From Clostridium transplantifaecale (GTDB lineage: Bacteria > Bacillota > Clostridia > Lachnospirales > Lachnospiraceae): a DNA stretch of 64,000 nucleotides. Shown piece by piece: positions 53,463 to 62,231 of the stretch. Numbering within the stretch: position 1 is the stretch's first letter; every line of letters starts with the position of its first letter. Where the stretch lies: positions 1 through 64,000 of the forward strand of contig NZ_UYZY01000008.1 of NCBI RefSeq assembly GCF_900626075.1. Reading direction: 5' to 3'. Made by a program: the position numbers and the translations under genes. The notes beneath the pieces are model-generated. The model saw only the letters and a list, made by a program, of their open reading frames with translations. It had not been told where the DNA came from and made no database searches.

Positions 53463-55397
53463 CTATTTTCCTTCGGAGGGAAACTGGGCATATACCACGT
53501 CGCGGTACATATCCACGCCTCCCCGGTCCGGCATGGCGGACTGCACTCCCTTTCTCGTGATGCTGAGCCCCGCACAGTATGTCGCAAAGCCGATTGCATG
53601 GACCAGGGAAACGCCTTCGCTTAAGTAGACCGCCAGGGCGCTTATAAACGCGTCGGCTCCTCCCGTCGTATCCACCGGCTGGAAATCCGCCGCTGGAAAA
53701 TACCGGGAACATTCCTCGTTTTTCAGATAACACCCGTCTTTTCCAAGAGTGATAATCACGTTTTTTGCCCCCAGCTTCCAGAGGCGGTCCGCCTTCCGCT
53801 CCATCGAATCATTGCCCGGGATAAGCTGTTCCAGTTCTTTCCTGTTAGGAACAAAATAGGTGATTCCGTCGATAAACTGCCTGTCCAGCACGTCGACTCC
53901 GGAAGGTTTTAAAATGATGTCGATTCCTTTCCGTTTGCAGAGAGCCACCGCATAACTGGCCGCCTCGGTCGGAATCTCCAGGGACAGAAGACAGTATTTC
54001 GCCTCGTCGAACAGGTCCTCGCTTTTTTGTATCTGTACCCCGTTCAGTTTCTGGTTGGCTCCCGGGTATATCACGATGGTGCTCTCCCCCCGGTTAAAAT
54101 CAGATACATTGATGTAGGCTTTTCCGGTGGGCGACAGTCCGTCGAACAGAATTCCGTTTGTGTGGACCTTGTTTGTAACGAGGGCATTGTAAATCTCTTT
54201 GCCTTCCCTGTCGTTTCCAAGGCAGCCGACCAAATAAACTTTTCCCCCGAGCTTGCTGGCGCCTACCGCCTGGTTGGCTCCCTTTCCTCCCGGCAGGAGC
54301 AGGGCATCATCCGCAATTAGCGTTTCCCCATCTGCAGGGATATGGGGGACGGAGATGGTGACATCCATATTCATACTGCCGACCACCACCAGCTTTTGTC
54401 CCCGGCTCTGCGCCGCCGGAAGCGAGATGCTCTCCCTCTCCCTGATTGTAAAGGGAATCACGGCCGGCGGCTTCTTATACTCCTCTTTCGTCTCAATCAG
54501 CTCTACCAGCTCGCTGACCGCCGCCTTCCCAAAGGTGGGAAGCATGCAGGCAACCGAGGTGACCGGCGGGTTTAACAGCTCCAGATAGGTGGAATCCTGT
54601 CCGCAGAGGACGGAAACATCATCCGGTATCAGTACGCCCAGCTCCTGGAATCTCTGATAGAGATAGATGGCATTTTCCACACTCCCGCAGAAAACAGCGG
54701 TGCAGTTGTTGGAAAACCAGCTCTTAAACTTCTCTTTCCCGTCCCCGTCCGTCTTGTCCCAACGGAAAATCCGGCCCGCCTCATAGGGAATCCCTGCCTC
54801 ATAAAGCGCCCTCTTATAGCCTTCCTCCATCCCGGTGCCTGCCGAAAAGATACATCCGATGTTGACATGCTCCTTTTGCAGCAGATACTGGGAGGCCTCA
54901 TATCCGATAGAACTCTCGTCGTAAATAACGGCTGAGGTTCCCTCCATATCTCCCACATCGGCCCCCAGAATTACGCAGGGTTTATCCGCCAGCCCAATCT
55001 GCTCTATCAGCCCTTTTCTGTCCCTGAAGTTTCCAATCAGAAGGAAACCGTCTACGTTCCGGCTTCCCATCACCTTCATCTGGCGCTCCTCATGTTTCTT
55101 CACTCCGTCCAGCGTATAGACGACAATGCTGTATCCGCTCTTGGACGCCTGCTTCTCAATCACTCCCAGGATCGGCGTATATTCCGTATCCCCCTCTGCG
55201 ATGAGTACACTGATCAAATGGCTTTTTCCCGACATGTTCTTTCTTATTTTGGAATAGGGAACGTACTGATATTCCCTCACCACCTCAAGTACCCGCTTTC
55301 GCGTCTTTGCACTGATATCCTGGTCTTTCCCGTTTATCACCTTTGAAACGGTCGAGACCGAAACTTCCGCAATTGACGCAATATCTCTGATATTAAT
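53463..55397 (-). CDS. LacI-type regulator fused to a PfkB sugar kinase; probable ATT start
   Basis: 644 residues from ATT 55397. N-terminal LacI HTH (NIRDIASIAEVSVSTVSKVINGK), a periplasmic-binding sugar-sensor domain (about 60-325), then a complete PfkB kinase (KLVVVGSMNMDVTISVPHIP to the end). Catalytic motif is DTTGGADAF, the usual GAGD reordered but the Asp kept. GGGAGG is 8 bases before the ATT. A GTG at 55406 overlaps the ribosome site, and the next Met is at about residue 58. Likely controls the nucleoside operon, which begins 68 bases downstream. Confidence 0.9.
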   Translation of the reverse strand: MNIRDIASIAEVSVSTVSKVINGKDQDISAKTRKRVLEVVREYQYVPYSKIRKNMSGKSHLISVLIAEGDTEYTPILGVIEKQASKSGYSIVVYTLDGVKKHEERQMKVMGSRNVDGFLLIGNFRDRKGLIEQIGLADKPCVILGADVGDMEGTSAVIYDESSIGYEASQYLLQKEHVNIGCIFSAGTGMEEGYKRALYEAGIPYEAGRIFRWDKTDGDGKEKFKSWFSNNCTAVFCGSVENAIYLYQRFQELGVLIPDDVSVLCGQDSTYLELLNPPVTSVACMLPTFGKAAVSELVELIETKEEYKKPPAVIPFTIRERESISLPAAQSRGQKLVVVGSMNMDVTISVPHIPADGETLIADDALLLPGGKGANQAVGASKLGGKVYLVGCLGNDREGKEIYNALVTNKVHTNGILFDGLSPTGKAYINVSDFNRGESTIVIYPGANQKLNGVQIQKSEDLFDEAKYCLLSLEIPTEAASYAVALCKRKGIDIILKPSGVDVLDRQFIDGITYFVPNRKELEQLIPGNDSMERKADRLWKLGAKNVIITLGKDGCYLKNEECSRYFPAADFQPVDTTGGADAFISALAVYLSEGVSLVHAIGFATYCAGLSITRKGVQSAMPDRGGVDMYRDVVYAQFPSEGK

Positions 55398-55435
55398 ATG
55401 ACACACCTCCCGGACCCCTCGAACCTGAACTATAT

Positions 55436-55500
55436 TTCCGAAACGTATTTCATGTCTTAAACGTAATTGTTTTCACAATTTTCGTCAAACCGTTTCGGAA
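55436..55500. promoter_or_regulatory. LacI-type operator half-sites near the LacI-PfkB gene
   Basis: CCGAAACG (55438-55445) and CCGTTTCGG (55490-55498) are inverted halves of CGAAAC-type LacI operators, just upstream of the regulator gene. TTGACG, a possible -35 box, abuts the second on the minus strand. No clear -10 was found. Confidence 0.6.
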
Positions 55501-55587
55501 GTTTCATGATTACTACAGGATATACAGATTTGTTTTTGTATGGATTGCACAAAGAATTGAAATTAATCAGATGTATCAGGAAATGCA

Positions 55588-55601
55588 CGAAACATGTTTC
55601 G
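55588..55601. promoter_or_regulatory. Perfect LacI operator palindrome
   Basis: CGAAACATGTTTCG is a 14-base perfect palindrome about 190 bases upstream of the LacI-PfkB start. ATGTTTCGTG at 55700-55709 is a further half-site. Confidence 0.7.
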
Positions 55602-55872
55602 GAAATATCGTATAGTATGGAACAAAGGAAAATTTTGTATGCGTAACTTTTTATTGCCGTTCAACGAAAAGCGGCTTTACACAGACAGTCAGGGGAAAAA
55701 TGTTTCGTGACTATCTTCGTAAAGCCGTATCCATATTTTAGTTTCCATATTATTTAATTTAATGCCGATTCCGGTTTCACTTTGCAATACAACCTTTCAG
55801 GACACCGTCAAGTTCTTGGAAACTGCGCTCTGGGGACTTTTCCTCCGGCCCCGTAATTTTCCGCTAATTCTG
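55602..55872. other. Intergenic region with a long-loop inverted repeat
   Basis: CGGCTTTAC (55672-55680) and GTAAAGCCG (55719-55727) are perfectly inverted around a 38-base loop holding another LacI-like half-site. No coding sequence recognised. Confidence 0.4.
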
Positions 55873-55873
55873 A

Positions 55874-55907
55874 AAAGAGCTTCCCGGCCGTCGCCGGAAA
55901 GCTCTTT
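55874..55907. terminator. Intrinsic terminator
   Basis: AAAGAGCTT-C-CCGGC pairs with GCCGG-A-AAGCTCTTT, T-rich sequence following on the plus strand and A-rich preceding. Sits 60 bases past the zinc-ribbon LRR gene's stop. Confidence 0.8.
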
Positions 55908-55969
55908 CTTTACTTACACCAGTATCCCATAGCCCTTGTAAATACGACCATTCGTCCTCTTACCGCCCA

Positions 55970-57937
55970 CTATTGGACCACCGTCACAGAATCACTCAAC
56001 ACTTCAAAGTTAGAGATGGGGTTCTCTGTGCAGATTACTTCCCGAAGCCCCTTCAGACCGGAGAGCGGCGATATATCCGTCACGTAATTATCCGAAAAAT
56101 CAATCGATTTAAGCGCCTCCGTTGATGACGCAAATTCCAGATCCGTCAATTCATTCTCTTTAATACTTAATGCATTCAATCCTTTAAATTTACCCAGGAA
56201 AGACAGATGATCCGTGAGATTCACATCATCCCAGTTTACAGAGTAGATTCCGCCCCCTCCTCTGACCGACACATTTTTATACAGTTTGATATGATCGATC
56301 TTCAGTTGTTCAAGGCTTGTATTATCCCGGATGTTATCAAAATTAATCTCACACTCCATCCCGCTGATGTTTAAAGACTTAAGCGTCGTCATGTTAAAAA
56401 TCCCGGATATATCCTCATAAGTTTTTGTCCCGCTCAGGTTCAGGTTCTCAAGTGCTGGAAGTCTTGTGATAAAACGGTAGTCCCGTTCCATCTGGCCGAA
56501 CGAGGTGCAGTTTAAGGTAGTTAGCTTCCCCAGGCCCTCAAAATCCGACGGATTATTTATCCTGCAGCCGTCCAGCGTCATTGTCCTAAGCTCCGGCATG
56601 TTCCGCAGAAAAGCGGTATTCTCAAAACTGTCCAGATACAGCTCCTCCATGGCCGAAAGCGCACTCAGATCCGGTTCCGGGCAGCCGTATGGCAGCTCCA
56701 GCTTCAATTTTTTAAGATTTGTCAGTCCGGATATCGCAGACATATCTTTTAACTCGTCGCAGCGTTCTATGGTCAGACTCTCCAACCCCGTGCAGTTTTT
56801 AAGCGGATCCAGATTCAGGAATGTCCCATAGCTTAAGTTCAGTTCCTTTAGTCCCTCCATCCCCGACACAAAGCTGAAATCTTTTAACTTCTTTGAACTA
56901 ATCGTCACCCTCTCCAGCCATGGCATCATGCCGAAAACGGAAAAATCCATCCCCTCGTCATACAGATCGACCGAAAGGGATTTCAATGTTTTGACAGCAA
57001 CCAGCTTCTTCGGCTCCTCAATCTGATCGCAGTTCAGACTCAGAATCTCCAGGTTCGGAAACTTTTCGGCTCCGTTAATACTCACCTTGTCTCCCGATAT
57101 GCCGATTTCCCGCATGGAATCCGTATCACCGATCAGTCCTGCCACACCGTCCAGACTGTCAAAGTATCCGCTGATCCCTTCAAGCTGCAGACCCGCAATT
57201 TCCTCCGATGTAAGTCCGCGGTTGGTTTTCAGTTTCTTTACCCCCGTAAACTTCGGCAAGCTGGATAAATTCATATTTACATAGTTGTCTCTGGGAAAGC
57301 TGACCCAGGTAAACTCCGGCTCAGAAACTCCCATTTCCCAATCGGCGGCTCCGTCACCGGAACCGGAATACGGATTATGAAAACTGTACCCAATCTGCTC
57401 AAAATCGGCTGTGGTTCTGAATTCCAGCCACTGAATCTTTGCCAGCTGTTCATCGGTGATTAACTCCGCAGGCTGCCCATATACCTGTTCCGCAAATGCG
57501 GCAAGAATTCCCTCCAGCTTAATATCATCTACCTCTGTTTTGCCAATTACTGCCGCACTTCCGTTGACGGCATCCTCTGACAGTTCACTATTTACTTTCG
57601 CCTCATGGTCCATCTTATAGCGCCGGTAAACGGCAGGACCTCTCATCACGCCCAGTATAACAAAAAACAGCGCTATGAGCGCGGCTCCGCGTTTCCAGCC
57701 GTATGGTTCCCATCCTGTTTTTTTCTTTTCATGTGTCTTGACCGGTTGATACTTAATCGGCTCCGGTATCTTTTTCAGAGAAGGATTTCCCTCTCCCGCA
57801 GCCCCATTTCCCCCTGCCGTATCCCATTCAATCAAATACCTGGTTCCACAATATTCACATATGGCATAGTTAGGGTTTTCCGGATCAACAATCATCGTTC
57901 CCTGACAAGCGGAACATCTTAATTCTGTAATTTTCAC
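55970..57937 (-). CDS. Zinc-ribbon, single-pass membrane protein with leucine-rich repeats
   Basis: 655 residues. N-terminal zinc ribbon (CSACQGTMIVDPENPNYAICEYCG), a charged linker, one hydrophobic helix (about 85-105), then about 18 leucine-rich repeats of the internalin 22-residue type from residue 200 to the end (LKELNLSYGTFLNLDPLKNCTGLESLTI, LKSIDFSDNYVTDISPLSGLKGLREV). The ribbon should be cytosolic and the LRR domain outside. GTG start overlaps the stop of the upstream gene (GTGA). Likely a sensor or binding protein; ligand unknown. Confidence 0.85.
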   Translation of the reverse strand: MKITELRCSACQGTMIVDPENPNYAICEYCGTRYLIEWDTAGGNGAAGEGNPSLKKIPEPIKYQPVKTHEKKKTGWEPYGWKRGAALIALFFVILGVMRGPAVYRRYKMDHEAKVNSELSEDAVNGSAAVIGKTEVDDIKLEGILAAFAEQVYGQPAELITDEQLAKIQWLEFRTTADFEQIGYSFHNPYSGSGDGAADWEMGVSEPEFTWVSFPRDNYVNMNLSSLPKFTGVKKLKTNRGLTSEEIAGLQLEGISGYFDSLDGVAGLIGDTDSMREIGISGDKVSINGAEKFPNLEILSLNCDQIEEPKKLVAVKTLKSLSVDLYDEGMDFSVFGMMPWLERVTISSKKLKDFSFVSGMEGLKELNLSYGTFLNLDPLKNCTGLESLTIERCDELKDMSAISGLTNLKKLKLELPYGCPEPDLSALSAMEELYLDSFENTAFLRNMPELRTMTLDGCRINNPSDFEGLGKLTTLNCTSFGQMERDYRFITRLPALENLNLSGTKTYEDISGIFNMTTLKSLNISGMECEINFDNIRDNTSLEQLKIDHIKLYKNVSVRGGGGIYSVNWDDVNLTDHLSFLGKFKGLNALSIKENELTDLEFASSTEALKSIDFSDNYVTDISPLSGLKGLREVICTENPISNFEVLSDSVTVVQ

Positions 57938-58680
57938 GATTTTCCTGCTCCTGTAACCTCATTATGTAATGCAATGACTTCATCTATATCACGTGCGGCA
58001 TCATATTGTTTGTTCTCATACATAAAATGGTGATCATGAATGACGGACGGATTCCGTTTGACAACCGCCTGTACAATCTCCACTGCGTCTTTTTCCTTAA
58101 TCGAAGTGTTGAGAAACACCATCTTCTTATCGTTGGAATAAGCCATAAACGCCCGGTCATAACCGCCGTCCTGGCACCGGAACTTATTTGTATAAAAACA
58201 GGCCACCAAGTCCTCCATGCGTGCCATGGAAGCTCCTATCCCCGGCATCTTGATATAATGCTTCGTTATAAAACCCATCTTCTTTAAACTGTTGGTATCT
58301 TTCTGTTTTTCAAAGCTGAACAGAATAGTTCCTGGCTCCCTGAACTCCTGATCTGCTTTCAGAATCTCTGCTTCCGGAAGTCCCGTCTCTTTTTCATACT
58401 TTTTCAGCCATTTGTCATCCCGTGTCTTCTGCAGCCTAACGCCGCCTAAAACGAGCAGGATCCCTGGAATCACAAAGGCCCCGGCAAACATCAGAATCTG
58501 TACCATCTCCATCTCAAGAGTCATTTGAAATACAGCTCCCAGCAATATGCCGATGCCTACCAGCATGCCCCCCGCAGCAGCCAGCCCTTTTCCAAGTCCG
58601 GCCACACTGTACATAAATTTCAGCACACTTCCGTCTTTCGACATTTTCTTTTTCATTTTCTCATCCGGCTCAAATACCAT
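57934..58680 (-). CDS. Two-helix membrane protein, unassigned
   Basis: 248 residues. Hydrophobic helices at about 28-50 and 58-80, then a cytosolic part that mixes beta strands (FSFEKQKDTNSLKKMGFITKHYIKMPG, YDRAFMAYSNDKKMVFLNTSI) with two closing helices. No named family recognised. It overlaps the LRR gene by 4 bases, so the two proteins are probably made together and may form one complex. Confidence 0.65.
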   Translation of the reverse strand: MVFEPDEKMKKKMSKDGSVLKFMYSVAGLGKGLAAAGGMLVGIGILLGAVFQMTLEMEMVQILMFAGAFVIPGILLVLGGVRLQKTRDDKWLKKYEKETGLPEAEILKADQEFREPGTILFSFEKQKDTNSLKKMGFITKHYIKMPGIGASMARMEDLVACFYTNKFRCQDGGYDRAFMAYSNDKKMVFLNTSIKEKDAVEIVQAVVKRNPSVIHDHHFMYENKQYDAARDIDEVIALHNEVTGAGKS

Positions 58681-59224
58681 TTTCCCTGATTCCCTTCTTA
58701 GTCAGTGTAGTGAGTGAAACTATATTCATATTATCATGATATGAGGGGATATACAATTAGGTTTTGGGGACTGATTTTACTATTTTTATTAAATAATTAC
58801 CAATATTGCAAAAGCACTATCAACTTCCCTTTTATGTATGGTCCCACCTTTGAAAGAATATCAGTCAGTAATAAAACTGGATATATTTACATAATACCAA
58901 TATTTGGATGAAATGGTATATATCATCTAATGGGGGCGGATTGTACCTCTGCAAAAAAAATGATATAATACTCTATCCTTATTTTTGTTAAGGGGCTGCT
59001 GCGGGTAATGCTCATTTTCTTTTATTAATCGAATTTGAGGTATCCCTATTTGCTGCACCGCAATAAAATATAAAGATAAGACCATGAAAAGGAGGCTTGT
59101 AGGTATATGCTTAATCCTATCGTTATTGTTGCGTAAGCAAAGCTATCGCAACAAATAAAAAGTGAATACGTGTTGCAGATAGTCTTTGCTGTTCCTGTAA
59201 AAAACATTATTTAGGAGCACGAGA
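58681..59224. other. AT-rich intergenic region with a decayed short frame
   Basis: Holds an unsupported 24-codon frame at 59084 (MKRRLVGICLILSLLLRKQS, signal-peptide-like but without a good ribosome site) and a hairpin TTGTTGCG/CGCAACAA (59126-59154) within it. G+C is clearly below that of the flanking regions, which fits a laterally acquired or eroded patch. Confidence 0.4.
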
Positions 59225-59500
59225 ATGAGTTATAAGAAAGCAACACACGTTCTGCCACAAGAATTATTGCTAAAGGTTCAAGAGTACATTGATGGAGAAT
59301 TTCTCTATATACCCAGAGTCGCAGATAATAAAAAGAGCTGGGGAGACACGACCTCAACCCGTCAAGAGCTACAGGACAGAAACAGACAAATTTATGCAGA
59401 TTATCTTGCAGGGACAAATATGGAAACTTTAGCAGAGAAATATTATCTGTCTTTGAAAAGTATTCAACGGATTGTCGGGCAGTTAAAAAATAATAATTGA
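59225..59500 (+). CDS. CD3324 family HTH protein
   Basis: 91 residues. N-terminal YKKATHVLPQELLLKVQEYIDGEFLYIPR is the family's fixed signature; C-terminal LAEKYYLSLKSIQRIVGQLK is a helix-turn-helix like the Mor activator. AGGAGC 8 bases before ATG. A small accessory regulator. A strong terminator follows. Confidence 0.85.
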   Translation: MSYKKATHVLPQELLLKVQEYIDGEFLYIPRVADNKKSWGDTTSTRQELQDRNRQIYADYLAGTNMETLAEKYYLSLKSIQRIVGQLKNNN

Positions 59501-59543
59501 AAAGCGGCTGATATGGCTTACTCAAAACCATATCAGCCGCTTT
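59501..59543. terminator. Intrinsic terminator
   Basis: AAAGCGGCTGATATGG pairs perfectly with CCATATCAGCCGCTTT around an 11-base loop, directly after the CD3324 stop. Confidence 0.85.
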
Positions 59544-59630
59544 CTCATATTTATCTCATAAGAGATCATTAGGTTGGGTTTGATAAGGTGTAATGCTAAA
59601 ATCTTCTTATCAAAACAAAGGAGGTCCTTT

Positions 59631-59672
59631 ATGAAAAAAAGCTGTGAAAATCCACCTTTTTCTTTGGAGTAA
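59631..59672 (+). CDS. Possible 13-residue leader peptide
   Basis: MKKSCENPPFSLE, preceded by AAAGGAGGTCC, an almost perfect match to the 16S anti-Shine-Dalgarno, at 6-7 bases. It ends 22 bases before the DUF1062 start. Strength of the ribosome site argues that it is translated. Confidence 0.5.
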   Translation: MKKSCENPPFSLE

Positions 59673-59694
59673 TAAAGCAAAGACGGAGGTGTGT

Positions 59695-60255
59695 ATGAAA
59701 AAAATTACATGGGAAGTGCAATATCATTCTTTGTCGGCGGTGTTTAAACATTGTAAAAAATGTGGAAAAAAATCTCAATTTTTTTGTTCGGAAAAATTCC
59801 GCGTGAATGCCCAACGGCGGGCATTGGACGTTTGGCTGATATATAATTGCTCGGATTGTAATACTACATGGAACGCTAGAGTGTATTCCCACATTTCCCC
59901 TCAATCTATAAATCCGGTACAATTAGAGGGCTTTCACACAAACAATCAAGCTCTCGTAGAGGAATATGCAATGGATAGTGATTTCCTTTATAGAAATGGC
60001 GTTGATGAAGTTGAAATCCCTCCATACTCGATTCTTGGTGATGACTTTCTTTTGAGTGAAAATGTAGAACTTGAAATTAAGAGTCAATATCCGTTTCCGG
60101 TAAAAGTTTCTTCATTGGTGAAACAAAAATTACATTTATCGCATGCGGAATATTTACACCTAATTGAAAACAAAAATATAAAAAGTATTCCGGAACAGGA
60201 TTTAAGGAAATGTAAATTAAAGAACAATATGATACTTGTTTTTCAATCAGAATAG
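59695..60255 (+). CDS. DUF1062 domain protein
   Basis: 186 residues from ATG 59695 (GGAGG, 5 bases). Two Cys pairs, CKKCGKKSQFFC and NCSDCNTTW, form a likely zinc ribbon; FRVNAQRRALDVWLIYNC is the DUF1062 signature. The C-terminal half is helical. Unknown function; small, AT-rich, preceded by a short leader, like many accessory genes. Confidence 0.85.
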   Translation: MKKITWEVQYHSLSAVFKHCKKCGKKSQFFCSEKFRVNAQRRALDVWLIYNCSDCNTTWNARVYSHISPQSINPVQLEGFHTNNQALVEEYAMDSDFLYRNGVDEVEIPPYSILGDDFLLSENVELEIKSQYPFPVKVSSLVKQKLHLSHAEYLHLIENKNIKSIPEQDLRKCKLKNNMILVFQSE

Positions 60256-60347
60256 CAGGACATCAACTGCCATAATCTTTTACGAAGAGTCGGATATGAG
60301 TGTCTGCAAGCTGCTGTGTCTGGTATTCTATGTTGAACGGCGTATAT

Positions 60348-60397
60348 GACAAAACCGCTACAAGCCCTGTGAAATCAAGGTTTGTAGCGGCTTTGTC
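60348..60397. terminator. Bidirectional intrinsic terminator
   Basis: GACAAAACCGCTACAA pairs with TTGTAGCGGCTTTGTC (one mismatch) around a GCC/GGT-closed loop. It separates the convergent DUF1062 gene and guaA, whose stop is at 60400. Confidence 0.85.
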
Positions 60398-60399
60398 TT

Positions 60400-61941
60400 C
60401 TATTCGAATTCGATCGTTGCCGGCGGTTTCCCCGTACAATCATACAACACTCTGTTAACCCCTTTTACCTCATTCACAATCCTGCTTGTAACCTTCCCAA
60501 GCACTTCCCAGGGAAGTTCAGCGGATTCAGCGGTCATGAAATCGGAAGTCAGCACGGCTCTTAAGGCAATAGCGTAATCATAAGTTCTCTCGTCACCCAT
60601 GCAGCCTACGGATCTCATATTGGTAATAGCGGCGAAATACTGGCCTAAATCGCCTGCGATTCCTGCCTTATCAATCTCCTCGCGGTAAATCGCATCGGCA
60701 TCCTGGACGATTTTCACCTTCTCAGGTGTCACATCGCCGATGATGCGGACGCCAAGTCCCGGACCCGGGAACGGCTGGCGGAATACAAGCCTCTCGGGAA
60801 TGCCAAGCTCCAGGCCCGCCTTTCTCACCTCATCCTTGAACAGCATGCGCAGCGGCTCAATGATCTCTTTAAAATCAACATGTTCGGGAAGGCCGCCTAC
60901 ATTGTGGTGGGACTTGATAACGGCTGATTTTCCAAGGCCGGACTCGATCACATCGGGATAAATGGTTCCCTGAACCAGGAAATCAACCTTTCCAATCTTC
61001 TTCGCCTCTTCCTCAAATACACGGATAAATTCTTCTCCGATAATCTTACGTTTCTGCTCCGGATCCGACACTCCGGCCAGTTTCTCATAGAAACGTTCCT
61101 GGGCGTTGACGCGTACGAAGTTCAAATCATACTGTCCTTCCGGTCCGAATATAGCCTCAACTTCATCTCCCTCGTTTTTGCGGAGCAGACCGTGATCTAC
61201 AAATACGCAGGTCAACTGTTTGCCGATTGCCTTTGCCATCATAACAGCGGCCACCGATGAGTCCACGCCGCCCGACAGGGCGCAAAGCGCACGGCCGTTT
61301 CCAACCTTTTCGCGAATCTCGCCGATTGTACGCTCTACAAATGCATCCATCTTCCATTCGCCAGCACACTTGCAGACATTGTATACAAAGTTGGAAAGCA
61401 TCTTTGTGCCTTCCTGTGTATGCATTACTTCCGGATGGAACTGGACGGCATACCAGTTGTTTTCTTCACACTCCATGGCTGCAACCGGGCAGACCGGAGT
61501 CGTACATGTTATTTTGAAACCTTCCGGCGCTTTCTCTATATAATCCGTATGGCTCATCCAGCAGATCGTCTTCGCGGAAACTCCTTCAAAGAGTTTTGAG
61601 GCCGTATCCACAGCCACCTCTGTCTTGCCGTACTCACTGACAGGGGCGGTTGCCACCTTGCCTCCAAGTAAATGTGCGGTAAGCTGTGCGCCATAGCAAA
61701 TTCCTAAAATCGGAATACCCAGTTCAAAAATTTCCTTTGGACATGTTGCAGAGTCTTCCCCATACACGCTGTTTGGTCCGCCTGTGAAAATAATTCCTTT
61801 CGGATTCATTTCCTTAATCTTTTCCAGCGGCATATTGTATGAATGTACTTCACAATACACGTTGCATTCTCTGACTCTTCTGGCAATCAGCTGGTTATAC
61901 TGTCCGCCAAAGTCCAATACGATAATCATCTCTTTTTCCAC
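60400..61941 (-). CDS. guaA: GMP synthase, glutamine-hydrolysing
   Basis: 513 residues, full length. Class I glutaminase domain with nucleophilic Cys in ILGICYGAQLTAHLLGG and His-Glu in QFHPEVMHTQ; ATP pyrophosphatase domain with CALSGGVDSSVAAVM; QPFPGPGLGVRIIGD; end KPPATIEFE. Makes GMP from XMP. GTG start with AGGAGG 7 bases upstream. Driven by the sigma-A promoter at 62100-62128. The last 26 bases of its coding strand are the same as in the short paralogue at 32285. Confidence 0.96.
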   Translation of the reverse strand: MEKEMIIVLDFGGQYNQLIARRVRECNVYCEVHSYNMPLEKIKEMNPKGIIFTGGPNSVYGEDSATCPKEIFELGIPILGICYGAQLTAHLLGGKVATAPVSEYGKTEVAVDTASKLFEGVSAKTICWMSHTDYIEKAPEGFKITCTTPVCPVAAMECEENNWYAVQFHPEVMHTQEGTKMLSNFVYNVCKCAGEWKMDAFVERTIGEIREKVGNGRALCALSGGVDSSVAAVMMAKAIGKQLTCVFVDHGLLRKNEGDEVEAIFGPEGQYDLNFVRVNAQERFYEKLAGVSDPEQKRKIIGEEFIRVFEEEAKKIGKVDFLVQGTIYPDVIESGLGKSAVIKSHHNVGGLPEHVDFKEIIEPLRMLFKDEVRKAGLELGIPERLVFRQPFPGPGLGVRIIGDVTPEKVKIVQDADAIYREEIDKAGIAGDLGQYFAAITNMRSVGCMGDERTYDYAIALRAVLTSDFMTAESAELPWEVLGKVTSRIVNEVKGVNRVLYDCTGKPPATIEFE

Positions 61942-62099
61942 GAGTATTCCTCCTAATAATTTTCCGTTGGTGATTTTCCCCTGATACTTGTAATACTTTA
62001 CAATGTTATTATTGGCATAAGAACTATAATTTATAAATTGATTGAACCGCAGCGACGCAGCCGCGTTGTTATGTGCAGCCGTCCTGAGGCGTATTACTT

Positions 62100-62128
62100 A
62101 TTATAAAATAACGACGTTCCCTTGACAA
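62100..62128 (-). promoter_or_regulatory. Sigma-A promoter of guaA
   Basis: Minus strand TTGTCA (62123-62128), 17 bases, TATAAT (62100-62105). Predicted leader is about 150 bases with a G+C-rich section (CGCGGCTGCG); I could not recognise a purine riboswitch core in it. Confidence 0.8.
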
Positions 62129-62231
62129 GAAGTTTTTTCACGGTTTTCTGCCATTTTTCGTCATGCATTTTGTATCTTTACTACAGCCCGGGGAAAATCG
62201 GTCAAAAAACAGCTCCCTTTGCATCAGGCTT

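Noticed and set aside
58714..58911. 65-residue plus-strand frame
   Set aside because: AT-rich, no ribosome site, no domain.
61942..62099. Purine riboswitch in the guaA leader
   Set aside because: The conserved purine-aptamer core could not be found; only a G+C-rich stem-like segment is seen.
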